Shown piece by piece: positions 17,748-25,451 of a stretch of 64,000 nucleotides of DNA (the stretch's first letter is position 1; each line of letters begins with the position of its first letter). The DNA comes from Myxococcota bacterium (GTDB lineage: Bacteria; Myxococcota_A; UBA796). Location: the NCBI GenBank assembly GCA_029251165.1, contig JAQXDW010000142.1, positions 1-64,000 on the forward strand. Reading direction: 5' to 3'. Both the position numbers and the translations under genes were made by a program. A model generated the notes under the pieces. That model was given only the letters and a program-made list of their open reading frames with translations. It was not told where the DNA came from and ran no database searches.

Positions 17748-18129
17748 GGCTCACACCACCAGCGCTGCCGAGGCTCCGTGACGTGAACGATGCGCGCAGC
17801 GGAGGCCATGTGGTCCCGGAGCGCCTCTGTGAAGATCACGCCGTCGGGCTCCTCAGTGTTGCCGCGGCTCCTGCTGTAGAGGGTGCCGTCGGTCGCAGTC
17901 AGGTCCAGCGCGCTCAGAGAAAGAGAAGGCGAAGACAGATGGCCGGCGCCGCGAACCAGAGCACCACGAACATAATCTTGTCGGTGATCGGCGCCGGACT
18001 GCGCTGGAAGACCAAGCGGTCTCCGTCATCAGAGACCCCGATGCGCGCGCGGACGACCTCGCCAGGCAGGCCCAGGTCGACCGGATGCTCAGGGGGAATC
18101 GCGCAGCTGAGGAGCAGGGAGAGGAGCAT
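17748..18129 (-). pseudogene. Truncated, frameshifted paralogue of the 217-aa gene next door
   Basis: The first 71 codons (MLLSLLLSCAIPP...VVRARIGVSDDGDRLVFQRSPAPI) align with the start of the protein at 18166-18819. They end in a stop at 17914. In another frame, starting across the same CTCTG, the sequence continues ALDLTATDGTLYS...VIFTEALRDHMASAARI...RQRWW, matching ALDLTTQDSVRYS...MAFSEALRDHVAHAAHI...HQRWR of the neighbour. About 80 central codons are missing and the original stop is lost. It is a tandem duplicate that suffered a deletion and a frameshift. A 71-aa peptide could still be made. Confidence 0.6.
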
Positions 18130-18165
18130 GCTTGAAGGCTCCGACCTCCTACGAGGCCTCTTGAA

Positions 18166-18819
18166 CTACAGTGTCTCTGGGATGGTCTCGCCGACCTCTC
18201 CATACCGCCAGCGCTGGTGGGTCTCCTCGATGTTGTCGATGTGCGCTGCGTGCGCCACGTGATCCCGCAGCGCCTCAGAAAAGGCCATGCCGCCGGGCTG
18301 GATCGCCGTGCTGACGTCCACGCTGTAGCGCACGCTGTCCTGCGTCGTCAGATCCAGCGCGACCCAGGACGGCCCGTCGGTGGGGATAAGCGCCAGGCCG
18401 ACTCGATCCACCTCGGAGAACGGCAGCAGGACGGGCGCAGGATTGCGGCCGATCATCGGGTGGATGTGGATACTGATGAGCCCTGCGGCGCGATCGAGGG
18501 TCACCAGGCTGACCTCCCTGCTCGACATGCCAGCCCACACAGCGCTCCCCACCGACACCACGATGATGCTGGCTCCAGCGATGCGGTGGCGGGTGCGCAA
18601 GAGCAGGACCCCCATGGTGACCGTCAGCAGCGGAAGGAGCACGATGAGCGGACGGACCGGGTTGCTGATCGGCAAGGCCCGACGCCGAATCGTCAGCAGG
18701 TCCCCGTCGTCGATGACCTCGACCACCGCGCCCTCGATCACCCCCGGAAGGACAAATTCATCCGGCTGAGTCATGTACAGGGAAGTGAACGTACAGCCAA
18801 TGAGCGCGAGCACCAGCAT
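18166..18819 (-). CDS. Membrane lipoprotein of unknown function
   Basis: A 217-aa protein with a lipobox-like start (MLVLALIGC), two later hydrophobic segments (RPLIVLLPLLTVTMGVLLL and AGASIIVVSVGSAVWAG) and a C-terminal soluble domain ending in EALRDHVAHAAHI. The first half resembles a PH-like or small beta domain (VIEGAVVEVIDDGDLLTIRRRAL). A decayed copy lies directly downstream, so the gene was tandemly duplicated. It diverges from the zinc-ribbon/radical SAM pair across 193 bases. No known family. Confidence 0.6.
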   Translation of the reverse strand: MLVLALIGCTFTSLYMTQPDEFVLPGVIEGAVVEVIDDGDLLTIRRRALPISNPVRPLIVLLPLLTVTMGVLLLRTRHRIAGASIIVVSVGSAVWAGMSSREVSLVTLDRAAGLISIHIHPMIGRNPAPVLLPFSEVDRVGLALIPTDGPSWVALDLTTQDSVRYSVDVSTAIQPGGMAFSEALRDHVAHAAHIDNIEETHQRWRYGEVGETIPETL

Positions 18820-19012
18820 TGCGGCAGTCTACTGCAAACCGAATTGCAGTGCTCGCCCTCGGTACGACAGGCATGTCGCACTGTCCGGCTGCACCGGTCC
18901 GACATATCTGGCATGATCGCCGAGTCAGCGGGCATGAAACAGACTGGCCTATACCTTGCATTATGCTTCACCAGAGCCCGACACCAAACACACTGACATC
19001 CTGGAGAAAACC
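18820..19012. promoter_or_regulatory. Divergent promoter region with a small palindrome
   Basis: This 193-base region separates divergent genes. At 18824-18835 it holds GCAGT-CT-ACTGC, with another TGCAGT half-site nearby, which could bind a dimeric regulator. Candidate -10 sequences (TATACC, TTATGC) lie at about 18951-18965, upstream of the zinc-ribbon gene. None is decisive. Confidence 0.3.
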
Positions 19013-19348
19013 ATGACACCCTGTCCCGAGTGCAACCGGCACCTGATCGCTGTGACTTCGTCCTGTCCGTTCTGCAGCACAAAGCTCACACGACGACCGA
19101 TGACCCGCGTGCTCAATGCCGTCGGCGCCACGGTGACTGCAGTGGTGATGGCCGCCTGCTACGGCATGGCACCGGAATTGATCACCTGCGACGACGACAC
19201 CGGGATCACGGACTGCGATGGCGACGGCTACTCCGTCGAGGACGGCGACTGCGACGACTCCGACAGCCTCGTCTACCCCGAGGCCCCCGAAGAGTGTGAC
19301 GGCGTCGACAACGACTGCGACTCCGAGATCGACGAAGACTGCCCATAA
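19013..19348 (+). CDS. Small zinc-ribbon/lipobox/MopE-motif protein
   Basis: The 111-aa product has three parts. Residues 1-25 form a zinc ribbon (CPEC...CPFC). Residues about 30-49 are a hydrophobic segment ending in MAAC, a lipobox placed unusually far from the N-terminus. The tail is an acidic MopE-type metal-binding motif (DGDCDDSDSLVYPEAPEECDG, then DNDCDSEIDEDC). The ATG at 19013 is preceded by GGAG; the track start 19 codons earlier lacks one. Its TAA overlaps the next ATG (TAATG), coupling it to the radical SAM/SPASM gene. It could be a substrate or partner of that enzyme. Confidence 0.7.
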   Translation: MTPCPECNRHLIAVTSSCPFCSTKLTRRPMTRVLNAVGATVTAVVMAACYGMAPELITCDDDTGITDCDGDGYSVEDGDCDDSDSLVYPEAPEECDGVDNDCDSEIDEDCP

Positions 19349-20499
19349 TGAGCCGCCGCAGAGTCGTCGGTCCGGCGTCACACCATCCCCGATACGTCGT
19401 CTGGGAGCTGACCCTCAAGTGTGACCTGGCCTGCCGTCACTGCGGCAGCCGCGCAGGTCTTGCACGGGCAGAAGAGCTGAGCCTTGCGGAGTGTCGTGAC
19501 CTCGTCACGCAGCTCGCGGACATGGGCACTCAGGAGATCACCTTCATCGGCGGTGAGGCATACCTGCACCCCGACTGGCTGGCGATCATCGAGGCCACTG
19601 CGCAGGCCGGGATCCGTGCAACGATGACCACCGGAGCACGCCGGCTCACCGCTGCGGTCGCCCAACAAGCCGCCGATGCTGGCCTGCAAGCCGCCTCGGT
19701 CTCCATCGACGGCCTCCAGTCCACCCACGATCACCTCCGGGCCGTTCCCGGCTCCTGGCATGCCGCGATCGCTGCGCTCCAGCACATCGCCGATGCTGGC
19801 ATGTCGCCGTGCACCAACACCCAGATCAACCAGCTCAATCTTGAAGAGCTGGAGGCGCTGTGGGGGATCCTGAAGCAAGCCGGGGTCAGCGCATGGCAGG
19901 TCCAGCTCACCGGTCCGATGGGTCGGGCCGCAGACCAGCCCGAGTGGCTGCTCCAGCCATGGCAGATGCTGGAGCTGATGCCCCGGCTCGGGGCGATGGC
20001 GAGAGAAGCCGCCGGGCTCGGGGTGCTCATCCATGCCGCCAACAACCTCGGCTACTTCGGTCCCTACGAGACCGACCTCCGCGCGGAGCCGTTCGGGAGC
20101 TGTGGTGCGGGTCGCTATGTGCTCGGCATCGAGTCCAACGGCGACATCAAGGGCTGCCCCAGCCTGCCCAGCGCTCCGTACGTCGGCGGCAACGTCCGCG
20201 AAGCTCCCCTCGCCGAGATCTGGAACCAGCGGGCCGAGCTGGCGTTCGCTCGGAACCGCACCCGAGAGGATCTGTGGGGCTTCTGCAAGGGCTGCTACTA
20301 CGCGGACGTCTGCAAGGGCGGCTGCTCCTGGACAAGCCACACCCTGCTGGGTCGGCCCGGAAACATGCCGTACTGCCACCACCGGGCACTTGAGCTGAAG
20401 CAGGCCGGTCGGCGAGAGCGACTGGTCCGTGAGCAGGCAGCACCAGGAAAGCCGTTCGACTTCGGGCGCTTCGCGCTGATCGAGGAAGCCTGGGAGTGA
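19348..20499 (+). CDS. Radical SAM/SPASM-domain protein
   Basis: A 383-aa radical SAM enzyme: LTLKCDLACRHCGSR gives the CxxxCxxC [4Fe-4S] site, followed by FIGGEAYLHPDWL and the SVSIDG strand. The C-terminal SPASM-type cluster region carries many Cys (FGSCGAGRY, IKGCPSLPS, GFCKGCYYADVCKGGCSW, PYCHH), enough for two auxiliary clusters. Proteins of this build usually modify ribosomally made peptides or proteins. Its start overlaps the stop of the small Cys/Asp-rich gene, which is the natural candidate substrate. A 20-base palindrome follows the stop. Confidence 0.85.
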   Translation: MSRRRVVGPASHHPRYVVWELTLKCDLACRHCGSRAGLARAEELSLAECRDLVTQLADMGTQEITFIGGEAYLHPDWLAIIEATAQAGIRATMTTGARRLTAAVAQQAADAGLQAASVSIDGLQSTHDHLRAVPGSWHAAIAALQHIADAGMSPCTNTQINQLNLEELEALWGILKQAGVSAWQVQLTGPMGRAADQPEWLLQPWQMLELMPRLGAMAREAAGLGVLIHAANNLGYFGPYETDLRAEPFGSCGAGRYVLGIESNGDIKGCPSLPSAPYVGGNVREAPLAEIWNQRAELAFARNRTREDLWGFCKGCYYADVCKGGCSWTSHTLLGRPGNMPYCHHRALELKQAGRRERLVREQAAPGKPFDFGRFALIEEAWE

Positions 20500-20517
20500 G
20501 GAGACCAGGGAGTCGCG

Positions 20518-20537
20518 GCGCTGCGCCGGCGCAGCGC
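20518..20537 (+). terminator. Perfect 20-base palindrome after the radical SAM gene
   Basis: GCGCTGCGCCGGCGCAGCGC begins 19 bases after the stop. As RNA it would form a very stable GC hairpin, without a T-tract, so a terminator role is inferred from place. Confidence 0.5.
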
Positions 20538-20719
20538 GATCCCACCCGCCCGCACGGTCCGCTGCAGAGACAGAGCACACGCTGCGCCCTCACCTCCACG
20601 CACCGCCTCAGCCCTGTCTCCGACAGGATGGCTGCGGTGAGGCGCGCGCCGCTCCGTACAGATCACTCCCTCTAGAGGCATGGTGTGAGATACAGTGTAG
20701 AGAATTAGAGGACTCTCCG

Positions 20720-21709
20720 ATGCGCATCTACACCGTTCCCCTGCTGCTGCTGCTGGCGTGCAGCGACTACGAGTTCACTCCCGCGTCCACAGTTCAAGAG
20801 GGAGACACCGCACCTCAGGTCGACACTGAAGATCCCCCTGTAGACACCGAAGAGCCTCCCGAAGACACCGCGCCGCCGCAGAATGTCATCCACACCGACT
20901 CCTGGGATCTCGACGAGGTGGCCGGGATCGACGTCCTCTTCTTCGGTGACACCAGCGGCTCGATGGCGACCGAGCTCACGGCGCTGGGCGGACAAGTCAA
21001 CACCTTCGTCGAGCGCCTCGTGACCTACACCGACCGCTGGCAGCTGCTCGCGGTCACCGGGCCGACCGGCTGCGGCGTCGGCGGCGTCCTCAGCCCCGCG
21101 ACCGCCGACTATGCCGCCCTGTTCTCCGCTGGGATCACCACCCCACCAGGAGAAGACGACGTCGACGAGTGGGGGCTGTACAACAGCGTCCAGGCGGTCA
21201 ACGAGAGCACCACGGGGGGCTGCAACGAGGGCTTCTTGAGATCGGATGCGCGACTGCACGTCATCTTCATCTCCGACGAAGACGACAACTCTCCTGGCTG
21301 GAACAAGGGCAACGCAGACTACTGGCAGGAGTACACCGAGGCCATCGTCGCGGCCAAGGGAGACGCCAACCAGGTCGTCTTCTCTGGCGTGATCGGCCCC
21401 GCGCCCAAGGGCTGCGACGGCGCAGAGCCCGGGACCGGCTATGCCGAGGCGATCGCAGCGACTGGCGGCGAGCTGCTGTCGATCTGTGAGTCCTGGACCG
21501 ACGAGATCGACCTGCTGGTCGATGCCTCCGTGGCGTGGCCCATCTTCCACCTCACCGAGATGCCCGTTCTCGGCACCATCCAGGTCTCCGTAAACGGCAC
21601 CGCTGCAAGCGGCTGGAGCTACAACGTCCTCGACAACACCATCGTGTTCAACGCATCGATACCGACCATCGGTGACTCGGTGATCGTGGACTACGAGCTG
21701 CTGGAGTAG
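20720..21709 (+). CDS. VWA-domain lipoprotein
   Basis: A 329-aa lipoprotein (MRIYTVPLLLLLAC) with an acidic Thr/Asp/Pro linker and a von Willebrand A domain: GIDVLFFGDTSGSMATEL holds the DxSxS metal site, and ARLHVIFISDEDDNSPG the second loop. Cys pairs (GPTGCGVGG, TGGCNEG) suggest disulfides in the mature domain. The C-terminal 70 residues look like a separate beta domain (IQVSVNGTAASGWSYNVLDNTIVFNAS). Probably a surface-exposed binding protein. It is flanked by palindromes on both sides and stands alone. Confidence 0.8.
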   Translation: MRIYTVPLLLLLACSDYEFTPASTVQEGDTAPQVDTEDPPVDTEEPPEDTAPPQNVIHTDSWDLDEVAGIDVLFFGDTSGSMATELTALGGQVNTFVERLVTYTDRWQLLAVTGPTGCGVGGVLSPATADYAALFSAGITTPPGEDDVDEWGLYNSVQAVNESTTGGCNEGFLRSDARLHVIFISDEDDNSPGWNKGNADYWQEYTEAIVAAKGDANQVVFSGVIGPAPKGCDGAEPGTGYAEAIAATGGELLSICESWTDEIDLLVDASVAWPIFHLTEMPVLGTIQVSVNGTAASGWSYNVLDNTIVFNASIPTIGDSVIVDYELLE

Positions 21710-21715
21710 CTGCGC

Positions 21716-21731
21716 GGCGCTCGCGAGCGCC
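21716..21731 (+). terminator. 16-base palindrome after the VWA gene
   Basis: GGCGCTCGCGAGCGCC starts six bases after the stop codon and would fold into a GC hairpin, a likely terminator without a T-run. Confidence 0.45.
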
Positions 21732-21801
21732 CCTGGCCCCCGCCGAACACCACTTTGCTTTACGATCGCCCTGTGGTGCGTAGGGCATGCAGGGGGGTGA
21801 A

Positions 21802-22989
21802 ATGACCAGGGCGGCTCGAATTGCATGGGGAATCACCGCAGCAGCACTGGCAGGCTGGGCGGTGAGCTTCGTGCTGCCCGAGGTGTGGTGGGTCGTGGTC
21901 TTTCGGCATGCCTGTGAGGGCGCATTTGTCGGCGGCATCTGCGATGCGTTCGCCATCTGGAAGGTCTACAGCAAGGTCGAGACGAACTTCGAGCAGCTCA
22001 CCGAGGCGGTCTCCAGCACCGTCATCGACGACATGATCAAGCCCGAGGAGGTCATCGCCCAGCTGCAAGGTCGGCTGCACGAGCCTGAATTCGCCCGACA
22101 GCTGATGGGGCGGGTAGAGACGCTCATTCCCGACCCGCAGGCAATCGAGACGTTCCTGACAGACGCCTGGATGGAGACCCTCCGAGAGCGCTGCGTGACC
22201 TGGCTCATCGAGCTCGATGCCTCCAACACCCTCGCCCAGCTCGATCAGCACCCGGGCGGGCTGGCCATCCACCGGGATCCGATGCTGCGTGCCGGGGTCT
22301 ACCGCTGCCTGAAGCATGCCGCCGCCGACACCGAGCTGTCTGACCGGCTCTATCAAGGAATCATCGAGCAATACGGTCAGGTCAGCGCATTTGAGATTCC
22401 GGCCTTTCCCCCGATCAAGCGGACGTCCACCCCGGTCCCGCTGGAGAAGATCATCCGACGCGTCCTCGACCCTGAGACGCTCCACCAGCGGCTGCTGGAG
22501 GCCGTCGATCAGATGATGGCGCCGACGGAAGGTGGCGAGGAGCTGCCGCTGCGTGAGGTCGCGATGGACTACGCCCGTCGCTACAGCGATGGCTGGGTGC
22601 AGACCCCGCTGAGCAACCGCCGACTGCTCGCGACTCGCCTGGTCGATCAGCTGGTGCCGCCGCTCATCCACAGCATCTCAGAGGAGATCTGGTCCCACCG
22701 CAACGACCTGAACCGCATCGTCAGCGACGACATGCCGCTCAATGCCCACCCGGCCATCGAGTACATCTCCCTCGAGGTCAGCCGGCTGCTCACCGAGAAG
22801 CTCTCCGCGCTCGACGGACACTCTGCGGACCTGCTCGTCGAGCGCCTCCGGGCGCAGGGCTCTGGTGCGTTCCGGGAAATGCTGGAGCGCCGCACCCGAC
22901 CGGAGCTGGACTGGATCCAGGTCAACGGTGCCGGGCTCGGGCTGGTGCTCGGCACCCTCGCTGGAGTCGTCAGCGCGCTGCTTCACTGA
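21802..22989 (+). CDS. DUF445-family membrane protein
   Basis: The 395-aa protein fits the DUF445 family: an N-terminal hydrophobic segment (IAWGITAAALAGWAVSFVLP), the conserved GAFVGGICDAFAIWKVY, long helical middle regions and a C-terminal membrane hairpin beginning WIQVNGAGLGLVLGTLAG. The role of the family is not established; members are inner-membrane proteins. I chose the ATG at 21802, which follows AGGGGGGTGA, over the track ATG five codons earlier. It converges with the duplicated-module gene, leaving three bases between stops. Confidence 0.8.
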   Translation: MTRAARIAWGITAAALAGWAVSFVLPEVWWVVVFRHACEGAFVGGICDAFAIWKVYSKVETNFEQLTEAVSSTVIDDMIKPEEVIAQLQGRLHEPEFARQLMGRVETLIPDPQAIETFLTDAWMETLRERCVTWLIELDASNTLAQLDQHPGGLAIHRDPMLRAGVYRCLKHAAADTELSDRLYQGIIEQYGQVSAFEIPAFPPIKRTSTPVPLEKIIRRVLDPETLHQRLLEAVDQMMAPTEGGEELPLREVAMDYARRYSDGWVQTPLSNRRLLATRLVDQLVPPLIHSISEEIWSHRNDLNRIVSDDMPLNAHPAIEYISLEVSRLLTEKLSALDGHSADLLVERLRAQGSGAFREMLERRTRPELDWIQVNGAGLGLVLGTLAGVVSALLH

Positions 22990-22992
22990 AGG

Positions 22993-23766
22993 CTACCGCC
23001 ACTCGCTGCCGCTCCAGGTCTGCTCGACGGTGTAGCGCTCATCGTCTGCCGGTGAGACCTTTCGGGTGATGGTCCCGCCGTCGAAGGTCCACTTCTCGTC
23101 CCACTTGTCGTCACGATCCAGATCGATCTTCGCCCGGTTCATCACGCTGTGACCGTCGTCCTGGTACAGGTTGACCTTGAACGGCTGCCCCTTCGAGGCA
23201 TCCTTGATCTTGCTGGTTCCCAGGCTCTCTCCGGCACGGGAGCGGATGAACTGGTCAACCGGTCGGCCTGCGGTCTGGGCCGCTGGCGCGACCACCGCCG
23301 GTGCGCTGTTGGACCACGTCGCGCCATCCCAGTACTGCTCGACGGTGTAGCGCTCATCGTCTGCCGGTGAGACCTTTCGGGTGATGGTCCCGCCGTCGAA
23401 GGTCCACTTCTCATCCCACTTGTCGTCACGATCCAGATCGATCTTCGCCCGGTTCATCACGCTGTGACCGTCGTCCTGGTACAGGTTGACCTTGAACGGC
23501 TTGCCGGCGGTGACGTCCTTCTTCTTGTTGGTGCCCAGATCCACCGCGACGTACTGCATCACCACCACCTCGGGCGTGGCGCTGGAGGACGCGGTGACCG
23601 CGCTGGTCGTGGTGCTGGTCTTGACCGGCGCGACGACAGCCGGCGCTGGCGCGGGCTCCGGCAGGAGCATCGGACCGACAATTACTGCAGCAGCACCGCA
23701 GGTTGCCACACCGGCAGCGAGCATCGCGATGAAGGTGTTCAGCTTCATTCGTCCGGCGAGGGGCAT
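22993..23766 (-). CDS. Exported protein with two near-identical 55-residue modules
   Basis: A 257-aa protein with an N-terminal signal anchor (FIAMLAAGVATCGAAAVIVGPMLLP), a Pro/Ala/Thr/Ser linker and two copies of one module (KVNLYQDDGHSVMNRAKIDL...KVSPADDERYTVEQ). Each module holds DLDRDDKWDEKW, an EF-hand- or dockerin-like acidic loop that may bind calcium. The modules are separated by about 57 residues. Start at 23766 has AGGAG seven bases upstream. It lies ten bases after the radical SAM operon on the same strand and could be its last member. No family recognised. Confidence 0.7.
   Translation of the reverse strand: MPLAGRMKLNTFIAMLAAGVATCGAAAVIVGPMLLPEPAPAPAVVAPVKTSTTTSAVTASSSATPEVVVMQYVAVDLGTNKKKDVTAGKPFKVNLYQDDGHSVMNRAKIDLDRDDKWDEKWTFDGGTITRKVSPADDERYTVEQYWDGATWSNSAPAVVAPAAQTAGRPVDQFIRSRAGESLGTSKIKDASKGQPFKVNLYQDDGHSVMNRAKIDLDRDDKWDEKWTFDGGTITRKVSPADDERYTVEQTWSGSEWR
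23021..23186 (-). repeat. 166-bp direct repeat, downstream copy
   Basis: This stretch matches 23336-23501 with one difference seen by eye (TCTCGTCCC versus TCTCATCCC). It encodes the second module of the 257-aa protein. Confidence 0.9.
23336..23501 (-). repeat. 166-bp direct repeat, upstream copy
   Basis: First coding copy of the module. Near-identity at silent sites points to recent duplication or gene conversion inside the gene. Confidence 0.9.
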
Positions 23767-23775
23767 GGTTGGCTC

Positions 23776-24609
23776 CTAATGAGTGGGCATCATTCCCCGC
23801 TGCTGCGGGACAGTGCAATTGCAGTATCGATATGGACAAGGCCGCGCCTCAAAGGCGAGGGAGAAGTCCGGTGAGAGGATGCTGCCGAGGTACTCCTTGC
23901 GATACCGACGTGCAGGGTAGCAGCGCCAGGCCTCGCCGAGATGATCGACGATGAAGTAGCGCGCGCCCGCCCAGCAGGGCCGACCGAAGAAGTCCGGGGC
24001 AATGCGCCCGGTGTGGTTGTGCCCGCCCAGCGCCAGCAGCGCATCCTGCTCTGCGGCGGTGTAGGCGATGACCTCGCGGTCCTGCTTCTCTGGCTGGACC
24101 TTGAACCGAATGCCGGCCTCCTCGAACATCGCGGAGAGCCCCGGCAGCCGAGGGAGGTTGTCCCGAGTGGCGACAGCGGTGACGCACACCCGACCTGCAT
24201 ACTGTGGAGCCAGCCAGCGGAGGGTGTCGAGGAAGGCGACCGGATCGGCGTACTCCAGGTGCAGGCTCGCCGAGAGCAGCCCCGGACGCTCCGCCGTGTC
24301 CGCAGCAAACCGGGCGAGGATCTCGCGGCTGGCGGAGAGGTTGGTGACCACGCTCACCCGCATCCCCGCAGCGGCCAGGGCTGCGACCGCCTCTGAGAAG
24401 CCCGGGTGGCGGAGCGGCTCGCCGCCAGACAGCTTGATCTCCCAGTCTCCAGGGAGGCTGGTGAACGCCTCAATGAACCGGGGCAGGTCCCGTGCCCACT
24501 GCTTGCGGCTGTCCTTGAACCGCTGGGTGCAGTAGCTGCAGCGGTAGTTGCAGGTGGTGTTCATGTTCCAGGAGACCACCCCCTCCAGCGGATAGGGCGT
24601 GGCGCTCAC
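23776..24609 (-). CDS. Radical SAM protein (third of three)
   Basis: A 277-aa radical SAM protein with CNYRCSYC as the cluster site, WEIKLSGGEPLRHPGF and a Cys-rich C-terminus (RPCWAGARYFIVD, WRCYP, CPYRYCNCTVPQQRG) that may hold one auxiliary cluster. It is clearly paralogous to the gene just upstream (shared GRxCWAG, YCxCTVPxxRGM pattern). The GTG start at 24609 overlaps the previous stop as GTGA; the track start is 52 codons too early. The substrate is unknown; the surrounding operon suggests a common modification pathway. Confidence 0.82.
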   Translation of the reverse strand: MSATPYPLEGVVSWNMNTTCNYRCSYCTQRFKDSRKQWARDLPRFIEAFTSLPGDWEIKLSGGEPLRHPGFSEAVAALAAAGMRVSVVTNLSASREILARFAADTAERPGLLSASLHLEYADPVAFLDTLRWLAPQYAGRVCVTAVATRDNLPRLPGLSAMFEEAGIRFKVQPEKQDREVIAYTAAEQDALLALGGHNHTGRIAPDFFGRPCWAGARYFIVDHLGEAWRCYPARRYRKEYLGSILSPDFSLAFEARPCPYRYCNCTVPQQRGMMPTH

Positions 24610-25451
24610 GGAGTCACTCCCTCGATCATCCCACGGTTGGCCGGCACGGTGCAGGGACAGATGGTGTACGGACACGGCGAGGGACCAGAGAACCGCTCGA
24701 CGGCACCCGAGAAGGCATCGCCCAGCCGACCCTGTCCGTGGCGCTTCGCCGTGCGACAGGACCACACTCCGCCGTCCTTATCGACCACCAGATACTCCAC
24801 TCCAGCCCAGCACATCCGGCCAAGATACGACGGCGCGGTGTTGGCCTCCTTCGGCCCCGGACGGTCACCGATGAGGGCACGAAGCCCGGCCTCATCCTCG
24901 TACGTCGCCACGCCGCCCTTGATCTTGTAGAGCTGCGGGAACCACTGCAGGCCCGCCGCCTCGAACACTGCCCGGCACGCCGCGGCCTCCGCCAGGCGCC
25001 CCGGCAGGACGACCTGATTGATGACCACCCGGGCCTCCAGATCGAGCAGATCGGAGAACCAGGACAGCTTCTTCGCGAACGCCGCCGCCTGGGTGTACTC
25101 GGTGTGGAACGAGGCGGAGAACACGCTGAGGCGCCCCCGGGTGAGGGCCGCAAACCGGTGGAGTGTGGCGGTGTCGGCGGAGAAGTTGGTGAGGATGGAG
25201 ATGCGATGCTCAGTGCGCGCCATCAGCCCCGGCACGATCTCTGCCATGAACAGCGGGTGGGCGAACGCCTCTCCTCCGCTGCACTTGATCTCCCAGCGCC
25301 CGGGCAGGGAAGCGAAGAAGTCCAGCGCCCCGTCGACCTGCTCACGACGCGGACGGCCCTTTCGGTACTTGCGAGACTGGATGCAGTAGGTGCAGTCGTA
25401 ATTGCAGGCCCCAGCGACCTGCCACTCGACCGTCGGGATGCGCTCAGCCAC
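24606..25451 (-). CDS. Radical SAM protein (second of three)
   Basis: A 281-aa radical SAM enzyme: ACNYDCTYCIQS is the cluster motif, WEIKCSGGEAFAHPLF the GGE motif, and the C-terminal Cys set (RMCWAGVEYLVVD, WSCRT, CPYTICPCTVPANRG) parallels the downstream paralogue. It starts at a GTG (25451) that overlaps the preceding gene by eight bases, and its stop overlaps the next start. The two paralogues probably arose by tandem duplication and may act in sequence or as a pair on one substrate. Confidence 0.82.
   Translation of the reverse strand: MAERIPTVEWQVAGACNYDCTYCIQSRKYRKGRPRREQVDGALDFFASLPGRWEIKCSGGEAFAHPLFMAEIVPGLMARTEHRISILTNFSADTATLHRFAALTRGRLSVFSASFHTEYTQAAAFAKKLSWFSDLLDLEARVVINQVVLPGRLAEAAACRAVFEAAGLQWFPQLYKIKGGVATYEDEAGLRALIGDRPGPKEANTAPSYLGRMCWAGVEYLVVDKDGGVWSCRTAKRHGQGRLGDAFSGAVERFSGPSPCPYTICPCTVPANRGMIEGVTP

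Noticed and set aside
18900-18930. Possible sigma-54 promoter (TGGCATGATCGCC)
   Set aside because: The -24 half fits but the -12 TTGC element is missing, and no enhancer-binding protein gene is nearby.
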